In this document: positions 23,901 to 33,294 of the stretch, piece by piece
Numbering within the stretch: position 1 is the first letter of the stretch
Layout: each line of letters starts with the position of its first letter
Source: Colius striatus
Taxonomy: Eukaryota > Chordata > Aves > Coliiformes > Coliidae
Reading direction: 5' to 3'
Assembly (NCBI RefSeq): GCF_028858725.1
Contig: NC_084790.1
Location: 6,474,169-6,538,168, forward strand
Length of the DNA stretch: 64,000 nucleotides
Notes under the pieces: generated by a model
Database searches by the model: none
Seen by the model: only the letters and a program-made list of their open reading frames with translations
Told to the model about the DNA's origin: nothing
Program-made: the position numbers and the translations under genes

Positions 23901-26900
23901 GTGGCTGCAGCCATGCAGGCTGTACATGCTGTCTGGACTCCCCGTGGAAGCACATCTCAGAGCCTACTATCTGTCCCTGTAACCACAGCAGTCAGTGAGT
24001 GCAGATATGCTTGTGATTACCTGCTTGTGTTGACAAACACAGAGGTTTTCTTCATTCTGGCAAAGAAGTCCTTGTTGCACATTCCCTGGGTGGCTGGAGT
24101 CAAAGCACACGTCACCACAACAAAGTCCGACTCTTCGGCCAGCTTCATGAGTGGGACTGCATGGAGAAATGCAGGTCACAGCTCTGCTGGGGACCTCATC
24201 ACACCTCTCATCTGGGAGGTTTTCCAGCAAGCCAGTGCTGCTCTGGGGAGGCCAGTCCAACTGGCCTCCACAGACAGGGAGACACAAGGGCCAGCAAACA
24301 CTCAGCAGAAACAATGTACATTCCTACAGATCCTACTGCAGTGTTTTGTTTGCTTTGGAATTAAAGTCAAGCCAAAGGGGAATACAGTGATGCTTCAGCC
24401 ACCTGGTCCAAAAGAGGCCCTGGAATGTGTTTCATGTTTAGACAGTGAAATATGGCAGCAGCAGTTTATATTAGCACTAAATCTCTATACAGTACCTACA
24501 GGTAATGGACTTGTGCCACTTTCACTCCTTCAGGTGAGAGAGAACTGCAAGGAGCAGGACACGTTCTGGCACTGACTTTGTGTTGTGAAAGTACTGACTG
24601 CTGGCTTTGGAGTGAAAAATTAGCACTCAGTGCAAGTCTTGGGAGTCTAGTGGCCACAGAAAAGTCCTGTTCAGCAGCTAAGAGACATTCCCAGGCTTGG
24701 CAGGACTGTGACATTCATTTCAAAGCAGGAGGTTAAAGCTGATATTTGTCTCCTGCAACGTCTACTCTCAGTGAAGATCTGCAGTCAGACAGTCTGTGCG
24801 CTCCTCCCTGCAGGACATGTCATTACCCAGCCCATGGGGGATGGCCCACAAGACCCTTCTCCTCCTTCTGGGGCAGATGCCACTTTCCCCTCCCTGTCTG
24901 TTACAGTCCACTTCCTTGTGGGAGTGAAATTAACTGGAAATCCCAAAGGGATGGATGCTGAGAAAGGTGAAAGGGAAAAACAGTGGAAACAGCCACAGAC
25001 TGCCATCAGGGTGAGCGCCATCAGAGCTCAAGTGGGATCACTCAGTGTGAGGGAGCAGGTCTCCCTCCCCACCACCCACCACTGCTGTACGGCAAGTGTT
25101 TGGGACTCGCTGCTCTCTCCTTTGCTGCCCCACTGGCTCACACCAGCTACACCGAAGAGCTGCCCAGAACCTCCAGCTCCCAGCCTCCTTCCTGCTGGCC
25201 TGCCTTCCCAGAGCCATCCCAGACACAGCGTTGCAGGTTGCCCTGCAATGGACAATTGACTGCCATCCCCATTCCTGGTGCCTTTCTTACCAAAATCAGC
25301 TCCAAACTCTGCAGCGTTCTCTGGTCTCGGGCCACTGCCAGTGTATAAAAACTTCTTGACCCCAAACGGCTTCAGGCGGCGGGCAATCGCCTGTCCTAGG
25401 AGCAAGAGAGCAGAGTCCATCCGCTGTGCCCACAGCTGCACCAGGCATCTGCACAGCCACAGGTGCCGGGCCATGGGGGCACACTGGGCCACCCCAGGCA
25501 CCATCAGGCCTCCCTGGGCAGCTGTCCTCTGTCAACCTCCCACTCCTCATGCTGACGGCGTGGCAGCCAGCAGAGCACATCGCTCGCTACAGGGTCACTG
25601 TGGTGGGGTTATTCCTGCCAAGCTGCTTCACTCCAGGTCTGGAGTGTGGTGAGCCTAAGGTGGGGGCAGATGTCTTCTGATGCTCCTCAAGTGAGGAGGA
25701 ACAAAATCCTTCCCAGAGGGAAACCGCAGAAAGGGAGCCACGGGATGTTAAACCTGAAGCTGGCTTAGGGAGCAAACTGGAAAGCGAGGAAAGAAGTGCC
25801 ATATGCTGACAAGGTCCACAACAAGTACGTCATCCTGGACTTTGTCAGGGCATTTGTTTAACTGAAAGCTCAGAGGACGTTCAGTTTGCTGTAGCATTCA
25901 GATGTAGTGGATGTGTTTGAATGCTTTAAACTTTTAAGGCTTAAGCCTGATAAGTCAAGGTCGCTGTTCAGACAGGCTCCACACCGCTCTCTGCTGTTCT
26001 CATAGATTTTAAAGAGGTAAGCACTGGAGACACCACCTTGGCCGAACCTCCAAAACCACCCTGCCATCACTGGAGAAACACAAATCTTGTGCCTGACCTG
26101 CACTTACCTATTCTCCCCAGACCTATGATGCCCACCGTACTGTCAGACAGACCATATCCACACATCCATAACGGCTTCCATGTTGTCCAGCCACCACTAG
26201 CAGAGAAAGATACAAACAGATGTCAGACAGCAGCACGGGAGAGCCTGCTCCAGCATTTTGGCAAGACAGCAGAGAGTACAATGCTGTGGGTGGCCAGGCC
26301 CTCAGGCATAGACACCTTATCTTACAACGAGCCTCTCTGAGGGTCCTGCTTCAAATGACCTCTGTGGTCTCCTGCAGGATTCTGCTTGGACCTCAGGTGC
26401 ACAGCAGCAGCCACTGCCTTGGGACAGATTTAATTTAGGCCCCACTGACAGCAGCCCTGGAACGACTGCCAGTCAGTGAGCTCTGACCAGACCTTCCATG
26501 TGTGCTCCCTTGAGGAGTCTGCGGTGGCTCTGAGTGCCCACCTCTGCATACAGAGTTCTGTCCCTCTCACAGTCCCTGAGCAGCACATCCCCAAAGAGTC
26601 CTGGAACTGCAGGGGACTCCACCACGGCCTGCACGATGCTTGGTACAAGCCAGGTGAAACTGCTGCCCCATCTGTCCAGTGTGGCGTGTGCTCTCACATG
26701 AGCCTGGGGGCTGCCAGGCTCAGAAGCTAGCCCCTTCTCCAGCAGGCAGCTATTCATACTCACTTCTTGACCTGTTCCACTGCCTCTGGCAGCCGGCGGC
26801 ACGCAGAGAGAAGCAAAGCTACAGAGAGCTCTGCAGTGGCATCAGTCAGGACGTCAGGGGTGTACCCCACACGGATCCCTCTGCAAGGCAAGCACAGGTC

Positions 26901-27883
26901 TCTGGGGCAATGCTGCCAGCCTCGGGGCACTACCTCAATTTCTGGGGAAGCTACTGGTGCTCCACCTCTTCCAGGTAACTGCAGTACATCCCTTTGGGCT
27001 TCTCAGCCCATCCTCCAAAGACTCTCCTCAGCCACAGCTGTGGTGAGGTTATCCTAGCCATGCCCTACCATCCTAAGGCTCCAGCCCCACCTGGGATCCA
27101 GCCATACCTGAGTGTGAGGAAGATGAAGGTCGCAAACCCCATCCAGCCTCACGCTCTGCTAAAGCCCAACCACAACCCCCCACCAAAGTGACCTGTGGCT
27201 CTCCCGTGTCCAGAGCAGGACAAGGCCTAGGCTTCCCCCTCCCTCCCCACTGCCCCCCACCCTGGGCAACCTCCCTCACGGGCCGGGTGAGGGGCTGAGC
27301 AGGGGAGGGTTACCGCTGCTTGATGTCCTCCAAGGAGAGGTGGTCGAACCCCACGGACATGGTGCTGATGACTTTCAGGTCGGGCCCTGCAAGACAGCAC
27401 TGGCACCCGGCTGCCCCATGGCACCCGGAGAGGGAGACGGGAGAGAGCGGGAGCGGGACGGAGGAAAACGGGGATGAACGGGAGGGGAACGGCACAGGGA
27501 GAGAGTGACGGGAGGGAACCGTGAGAGGAACGGGAAGGAATGGAGGGGACCGGGAGGGGAGGCTGGGGGGCCGCTGCCCGCACCCACCAGCGGCATCCAG
27601 CACCTCGCGGTCGATGCGGTCGGAGAGAAGGCAGAGCAGCCCGCGCTTCCCCGCCACTCCCGCCAGCAGCTCTGCCCGCGGCACCGGCTCCTCCGAGTCC
27701 CATAGCTGGACGCGGCACCTACGGCGGGAGCGCGGGCCGTCACCGCGGCCCCGGGAGCGCCGCCCGTCGCCGCGGCCCCGGCCCGGCCCGTCCCTGCCCG
27801 CCCCGGCCCCGCGCTGACCCGCTGGCCTGCGACAGGACCCGCAGCCCCTCGGTCGGGATCCGCCGCGTCACGAACACCGCCAT
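20878..27883 (-). CDS. GRHPR: Glyoxylate reductase/hydroxypyruvate reductase (nine exons)
   Basis: GRHPR reduces glyoxylate to glycolate and hydroxypyruvate to D-glycerate with NADPH, mainly in the cytosol. In humans its loss causes primary hyperoxaluria type 2. The nine exons are 27883-27819, 27718-27588, 27386-27314, 26880-26764, 26196-26108, 25395-25291, 24156-24021, 23487-23357 and 20999-20878. All eight introns are GT-AG, and the joined 969 bases give 322 residues with one stop. The protein is a D-2-hydroxyacid dehydrogenase. The dinucleotide-binding GLGRIG motif is at 154-159. The expected catalytic Arg, Glu and His are R239 (after NTS), E268 (in TPEPLP) and H287 (in LPHIGS). W135 in TWKPLW matches the human active-site tryptophan. 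Human is 328 residues, with about six more at the N-terminus. The gene is intact and converges on ZBTB5. Confidence 0.98.
21000..23356 (-). other. GRHPR: GRHPR intron 8
   Basis: The largest GRHPR intron. Apart from a 16-bp direct repeat near 21.45 kb I recognise no exon, RNA gene or transposable element. The open frames here have no family resemblance. Confidence 0.7.
21433..21486. repeat. 16-bp direct repeat, 38 bp apart
   Basis: The motif CCCCTGTTGAACAGAG occurs exactly twice, at 21433 and 21471. It contains the small inverted repeat CTGTTGAACAG. It lies within GRHPR intron 8, with no function inferred. Confidence 0.9.
23357..23487 (-). CDS. GRHPR: GRHPR coding exon 8
   Basis: Acceptor GCCAG/GGGGG, donor TGTG/GTAAGC. 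Encodes [20 protein letters not shown], then [16 protein letters not shown]. It carries catalytic E268. Alanine follows R239-G240 where human GRHPR has aspartate, a substitution tolerated in the wider family. Confidence 0.97.
24021..24156 (-). CDS. GRHPR: GRHPR coding exon 7
   Basis: Acceptor TGCAG/TCCCA, donor AGCAG/GTAATC. Encodes [15 protein letters not shown], then [14 protein letters not shown], ending VFVNTS. The arginine codon for R239 is split across the next intron. Confidence 0.97.
25291..25395 (-). CDS. GRHPR: GRHPR coding exon 6
   Basis: Acceptor TCCTAG/GACAG, donor TTTTG/GTAAGA. Encodes [19 protein letters not shown] and continues to [10 protein letters not shown], the part of the cofactor domain contacting the NADPH phosphate in this family. 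Confidence 0.97.
26108..26196 (-). CDS. GRHPR: GRHPR coding exon 5
   Basis: Acceptor TGCTAG/TGGTG, donor AATAG/GTAAGT. Encodes [16 protein letters not shown], then [11 protein letters not shown], the dinucleotide-binding glycine motif. The last glycine codon is split by the intron. Confidence 0.97.
26764..26880 (-). CDS. GRHPR: GRHPR coding exon 4
   Basis: Acceptor TTGCAG/AGGGA, donor AAGAA/GTGAGT. Encodes [13 protein letters not shown] followed by the helix ending EAVEQVK. A matching neighbour segment is present in human GRHPR. Confidence 0.96.
27314..27386 (-). CDS. GRHPR: GRHPR coding exon 3
   Basis: Acceptor TTGCAG/GGCCC, donor CAGCG/GTAACC. Encodes the conserved [16 protein letters not shown] segment, followed by the EDIKQR turn. 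Confidence 0.96.
27425..27570. repeat. Degenerate purine-rich minisatellite in GRHPR intron 2
   Basis: The + strand is almost entirely G and A, built from variants of GACGGGAGGGAAC and ACGGGAGGGGAACGG, so the transcribed strand of GRHPR is a C/T tract. Several G-runs of three or more are closely spaced, which allows quadruplex or triplex structure. It occupies most of the 201-bp intron 2. Confidence 0.75.
27588..27718 (-). CDS. GRHPR: GRHPR coding exon 2
   Basis: Acceptor CCGTAG/GTGCC, donor CGCTG/GTGGGT. Encodes [15 protein letters not shown] through EVLDAAG, the first part of the N-terminal substrate-binding lobe. The intron before it is only 99 bases. Confidence 0.95.
27819..27883 (-). 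CDS. GRHPR: GRHPR coding exon 1
   Basis: Encodes the N-terminus beginning [13 protein letters not shown], 21 codons plus two bases. The start context is GCCATGG, a strong Kozak match. The donor reads GCGG/GTCAGC, slightly weak. The exon lies in the CpG island. Confidence 0.95.
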
Positions 27884-27929
27884 GGCCGCGCCGCCGGCCC
27901 GGCCCCCGCCTCCGCGCGCCCGCGCCGCG

Positions 27930-27956
27930 CCGTGCCGTGCCGTGCCGTGCCATGCG
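27930..27956. repeat. CCGTG pentamer repeat upstream of GRHPR start
   Basis: Three to four CCGTG units, the last degenerated to CCATG. The degenerate unit creates an ATG on the GRHPR strand at 27953 that is out of frame with the real start. Confidence 0.85.
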
Positions 27957-28152
27957 CCTGCGCCGTGCTCGCGGGGGGCAGCGCGGGAGCGCGCACCTGA
28001 GGGAGCCCAGCGGCCGGGGACGGGCCGAGCGGCCGCTCCGCGTCCCGCGCTTGGGTCACGACGACAGGCGTGGGGCAGAGCGGGTGGGGAAGGACCCGGC
28101 CCGGGTTTGGGGGGTGGTCCGCAGCAGCCGAACGGGAGCCAGCGGCGTGCGC

Positions 28153-28763
28153 AGGTGGCCAAGAAGGTCAAGGGCATTGTGGCTGGTGTCAGAGATTAAG
28201 TGTGACCGGCAGGACCGGGGAGTTGATTGTCCCCCTGGGCTCGGTGCTGTGAGGCCTCGCCACTGTGTGCCGGTTCGGTCCCCTCCACTGCAAGAAGGAC
28301 CCCGAGGGGCTGGAGCCAGGCCAGAGACGGGCACCAGAGCTGGGGAAGGGGCTGGAGCACAAGTCTGATGGGGAGCAGCTGAAAGGACTGGGGTTATTTA
28401 GCGTGGAGAAGAGGAGGCTGAGAGGAGACAAGATCACTCTCTACAGCTGCCTGAAAGGAGGCTGTAGGGAGGTGGGGGTCAGTCTCTTCTCTCTGATAGT
28501 AAACGATGGGACGAGCGGAAATGGCCTCAAGTTGCACCAGGGGAGGTTTAGATTAGGAACAACATTAGGAACAACTTTTCCACAGAGAAGGCTGTCGAGC
28601 AGTGGCACAGGCTGCCCAGGGAGATGCTGTCGCCATGTCTGGAGATACTTAAAACACACATAGATGAGGGGCCAAGGGACAATGGTGGGCTTGGCAGTAT
28701 CGAGTTAGTGGTTGTACTTGACCTTAAAGGTCTTTTCCAGCCAAAATGATTCTGTGATTCTTT
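28153..28763 (+). mobile_element. CR1 LINE (different subfamily), 3' 610 bp
   Basis: Begins GGTGGCCAAGAAGGTCAAGG, includes CTGGGGTTATTTAGCGTGGA and AGGGGAGGTTTAGATTAGGA, and ends TTAAAGGTCTTTTCCAGCC then ATGATTCTGTGATTC. The 3' end (CTTAAAGGTCTTTTCC type) differs from the copies at 12.8 and 14.2 kb, so it belongs to another CR1 subfamily. It starts where the GRHPR CpG island ends. Confidence 0.93.
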
Positions 28764-31700
28764 CTGTCATTTCAAGCTGCTGACGGGTCTCCCACAGAGA
28801 AGCCATGACATGGCAGCTCACATTTCTGAGCTTGCACAGATGTCCCCAAGGCTTGGTGCAGGACGGAAGGGCTCCAGGCCCTTGGGGTGTCACAGTGTGT
28901 GTCAGTGTCCCTGAGGAAGTGAGGGTCTGTGAGTGCCTGAACTGCCATGCAGAGGTGGGCATCCCGGCAGGCAGCACCCACATTCTGCCGGGGATGCTGA
29001 CGCAGAACACTCAAGGATGGGAGAGGGGAAGGGTGGATTGCATCATAGAATGGGAGATGCAACTTCTCCATAGGCCTTTTGGAGACTGGAAACCACACTG
29101 GACTTCTTGTGGAGACCACAAATGCCAAGAAACAGAGTAGTGGTTGGATGGCAGAGGAGACCTGCCCGCTGTGCGAGAGCTTGCAGACATCTGCATTCAG
29201 AGCACACCTGCGGCCGATCTGCCTGCCTGCTCTGCTCCTGCCAGTTGGCAGGGGACTGAAATCTACAAGAGTCCTGCAGGGCTTTTAAAAGATTTTTTTA
29301 AACCTAAGGTGATGTTTCAATAAAATCTGGCAGGATTCTTACAGATGTCAATGCTCTGGTGGCTCAGAAAAGCAGAGCAGGCAAGTGGAAGGACAGACAG
29401 AACAAAACGTCTGGATGCATCCCCCTGTCATTCATTCCCTTGTGTGTGTGTGTGTGCATGCCAGGCCCAAGCAGCCCTTGGTTCCAAGGTGTGGATAAGG
29501 TATATATTTATACACACACATACATAGGTGTGTGTGTGTATGTTTGCATATATTTATTTAGGTTATTTTGGACTATTTTTCAAATTCCTTGCAACATCAG
29601 GGTGTTATCCTTGAGCCCTGGGGTCTTCTCCAGCGTTGGTGGAGGAGCTACTTACTACCAAGTATTGTAAACTATGACACTGAGCTCTATCCATCATCTT
29701 GGTGGCAATTTCCTACCTCTGTACAAGAAACACTGCTGTAATGTGTAGTGGTATATAATACTATCATCAATTAGCCAAGGGCCCAGTCATCTAATTAAGC
29801 AAGGTGAGGCAGGAATTACGTCAATCAGCTTTTCTTTGTGCCAGTGGCGTTAAGGTTGGGTTAGTGATCACCTGTACCACTTTTGCTGGGAGAGGGTGGG
29901 TTTCTGGACCAGCATATAGAGCAATGAGTCCTCTCAGATTCTGTTTTGCTGTCATCACCCAGCCTAGTCCCCAACCAAACTGTCTTCTGATCTTTCACTT
30001 CCCTCTGCTGAGACTTCATTCAAGCACTTCTGTCTGTGCTAGCCAAGGAGGCACAGAGGGGCCATGAGGATATACACTGCTGTGACCCACCCTGTGTCTC
30101 TAAGCGCCTCATACTTGCTCCAAGAGTGAGACTGTGCCAGCCAAGAGGACAAGCCACCCCATTTGCACCTCTAGGAACAGCTACTTGATGAGACACTACA
30201 GAGAGTCTGACACATCTCCTCAGAGCAAGCATCTAGGTTGAGCTGGTTGCCTAAGCTTCCTGGATGAAACATTGCTACCTCCAGCTGGCAATTAATGCTA
30301 CAGGGTAGTGGTTTAGGATGAGACTTCATACCTCAGAACCTCCAGTTATACTTTGGGAGGTTTCCAAAGCTTGTATAGAATGATAGGGTAAAACAGGTGC
30401 CTGGGAGAGAGTACACAGTCGTACCAACAAAGGAAACCTGTGGACAGTGGGAAAGCAGAGTTTAATATCCTAGAATAGCTATCAGGGATTTCTGCTGCTG
30501 CTCTGCAGAAGGTGCTCCTCAGGCTTATGCCAGGTGTGAGATGGGGACAGCTTTTAGTACACCCTGCTGCAGGTTTCGAGTTTGAAAGAGGACAATCTGC
30601 AGACAGAGGCTCAGGCCTTGTAACTTCCCTCTGGCAGCTGTGATGTGACCATGGTGATGCACTTTGTATAAAGGGGTTTTCCTTTAAGCAGGGACAAGGA
30701 GCCGAGTGTCTTGGGAGACAGACTCTGGCAGTTAGAAGAAGGGATTAATGCTGAAGCCATAGTGACACTGTTTAGGGTGGGATGACCATCAAAGGTTTCA
30801 TCACTGACTGACTAATTTCTATCCTTGAAGAGGGACTAGAGACCAATAAGGAAGGAACCTCCTGCCTCAGAAGGCCCAAAGGCTGGATGGTGCTGAATTA
30901 GCATGAAACATCTGCAGTAACTGGGGAAAGCTGATGACAACAGGGGCAGATCACAGCCACTGATTCACAGCCCACCTACCCATTTATACCCCAGGCCCAA
31001 AAGAAGAGGGCAGAGGAAGTGAGCTGAGCATGTGCTGATTTACATGCCTGGCAAAGGCTACTGATCAATCTCTACATAGAATAGCATTACCTATGGATTT
31101 GCATATAGAATATGTTGTTTTGTGCATAAATACAGCATGGGAAGTACTGTTGGGGTGTGCTAGATTTGTGCATTACCATCCATCACCCATAGCTGTGCAA
31201 ATATGCAACCAAATACTTCTGCTCTGTGTGTATATTTTGCTGTCTTGCACACCAGGTTACTTTTGGGACAGCAATGGGCCAGAGCCTGGCTGAATCTCTG
31301 TGGTTCACTGCACAGGCCCTGCTGAGAAAACAGAGGTTCTGTCCACTTATGGGGCTCCTTCCTCATCGTCAGCCTAGGAGACAAGAACCTTGATTATCTG
31401 ATGGAAGCTTTAACAAGAGGAATAGAGAGAGCCAGAGTGCAGAACCATCTGATCTTAATGGCAGTTTTGTAGTGAACTTGGAGGCTGGGGACTTACAGGG
31501 CTTTCCTGTGGCACAAATCGTCAGTGCTTTATAAGGTATCAAGTTATCTAATGAAACTGTACTCTACTGGTGGGATTTTCCTTTATCATGATGCATGTCT
31601 GCTCCCACCATCAGCACATTGTCAGATTATGCCAGCAGAAGCCGTTTCATTTTTTAATAATTGCTTGAAAGTTTATTTTATTTTATTGAGCTGGGTTATC

Positions 31701-32616
31701 ATTAGAGCTGACATCTTATCTCCCTCCCTGATCATGTAAGGATTTATGTCAGGAGTATATGCTCTCCAGCATGACATCTCTGCGCTAATCCTGCAGCACA
31801 GTGGCTGCGAGGGTTTTCCTTTTCCCTTTCCTGCTGCCCTCCCCTGCTTGTCCAGGTGAGCACAGTGGTTACTCCTTGGGGGGAACATCAGTGCACGCAC
31901 TGGTAACATCTGGACATCTGTCCAATTCCTGGAGACTTTTTGGGGTGTGTTTATTTGCAAAACAAAGCATGCAGTGCTGGCAACATTGTGGTGTTATCAA
32001 TACACTTAAATGCCTGGAGCACCTATGAACTGTCTACTTAACTGTATGGCTTCATATTCAAAGTCTTTACTAAAAATGTGCAGAAGCACTTCCCTGGAGT
32101 GACTTGGCTTGTTACCACTCTTCTGGGACACCAGCTTCAGACACAGACATGCAGCAGTCTGAGGACCTTCTCGGCAAACACACTCTCTGCACAGTCTAAT
32201 TTGTCTCAGACAATCACTGCTCAGTGGCACAATCTCATGACAAGAGACAAAATCTCAGGCAAGGACAAGGTTCTGTGCATCTACCTGCATGTAGCTGGCA
32301 GTCAGCTGTAGTGGGATGAAGCCAGTCTCTCACACCATACCTGAGGATATTTTGTATATATTTGCAGCCCTACTACTTTGTATGATGTCACTTGCACAGT
32401 TTGGTGACAAAACCACACATGCCAGCAGCAGCTCAGCTCTGATATAGCCTGTTTGCTTCATAGGTCACAGCCACTGTGATGAGAAGCTTGCTGTCTCTTG
32501 GAAATGTGCTAGCTCCTCAGTCCCTCTGGAGGCAAGGCTGCTGTCACTGCTGTCCTCTCGCAGGTGCAGCTCCCTGCTACAGGGTCCCTGAGGCTGGAGG
32601 CTTCTCCAGAGGTTAA
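28764..32616. other. Intergenic sequence with TG microsatellites
   Basis: No gene is recognised. The only obvious structure is simple sequence near 29.44-29.55 kb. AT-rich stretches at 31.5-31.75 kb carry no coding signal. Confidence 0.5.
29440..29545. repeat. TG/CA and TA microsatellite cluster
   Basis: A (TG)n run at about 29442-29456, then TATATATTTATACACACACA and GTGTGTGTGTATG around 29508-29541. Alternating purine-pyrimidine tracts like these can adopt Z-DNA and are usually length-polymorphic. Confidence 0.9.
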
Positions 32617-32915
32617 CCTGTCCAGCTCCTGCTCAAAGCAGGGATGCCTAGAGCCAGTTGCCCTGGGCTGTATCCAACTGGGATTGGGGTATTGCCACAG
32701 ACAGAGGCTCCACAACCTCTGTGGGCAACCACTTCCAGTGTTTGGCCACCCTCAGAGCGAAAAAGCATTTTTATTCAGTTTCAGTGGAATTTCCTGTGTC
32801 TCCTGTTTGCCCATTGTCTTGCTGCTGGGCACTGCTGGGAAGAGGCTGGGTCCTGCATCTTTGTTCCCCTGCCAGGTATTTCTACAGAGTGACAGGATCC
32901 CTCTTTCCTCAGCTC
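32617..32915 (-). mobile_element. Old, diverged CR1 LINE fragment
   Basis: Antisense CR1 features are visible but eroded: CCAGCTCCTGCTCAAAGCAG, then GAGGCTCCACAACCTCTGTG, then CCACTTCCAGTGTTTGGCCA. The terminal octamer tail is missing. Divergence is clearly higher than in the other copies, so this is an older insertion. Confidence 0.75.
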
Positions 32916-33294
32916 CTGTACTTGTCGAAATTGTGTTGTCAGGCTAGGCACAAGTGGGGCTGCAGTTACTCCTGCTTCTAACACCCAGAGCTTCTTACCC
33001 TGAAAACTGCAACTCAGAGCCATGGATCCTGGTGTCACTGGACTGTGTGCTTTGTTTTAAAAAGGCAGGAGTTTCCTGAGCACAGGAACAAATAGAACCT
33101 GATCCCCATGATTTTCTGCCTTGTGGATGTCTGTGTTCTGTGTAGAAGGGGGTGCATGTCTCTCTAAGGTGTGCCCTGGGGATGAGGGTGGAGGGATGAA
33201 GGCGCTGACCACGTGTCTCTTGAGGCTTGCATGTATGACACAGCCCTCTCCTCCATGGGACACTGGGAAGGTCCTGGCCCTCTATGTGTCCACC

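Larger units (their letters stand above)
27560..28150 (-). promoter_or_regulatory. GRHPR: CpG-island promoter of GRHPR
   Basis: Very GC-rich, CpG-dense sequence spanning GRHPR exons 1-2 and about 270 bases upstream of the ATG, unlike all surrounding DNA. No TATA box is evident. A CCGTG pentamer run lies just upstream of the start codon. The transcription start is not determinable by eye. The upstream limit coincides with the 5' end of a CR1 insertion. Confidence 0.8.

Noticed and set aside
23541-24575. 344-codon plus-strand open frame, the longest after ZBTB5
   Set aside because: It runs antisense over GRHPR exon 7 and introns. The opposite strand carries the conserved enzyme exon, so this is a shadow.
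28175-28177. Using the in-frame ATG at 28177 as the GRHPR start
   Set aside because: It falls within a CR1 insertion and the resulting extension has no counterpart in other GRHPR proteins. ATG at 27883 has a strong Kozak context and matches the family start.
27540-28199. 219-codon plus-strand open frame across the CpG island
   Set aside because: Arg/Pro/Gly/Ala-rich translation expected from GC-rich DNA without stops, overlapping GRHPR exons 1-2 antisense. A divergent non-coding transcript remains possible.
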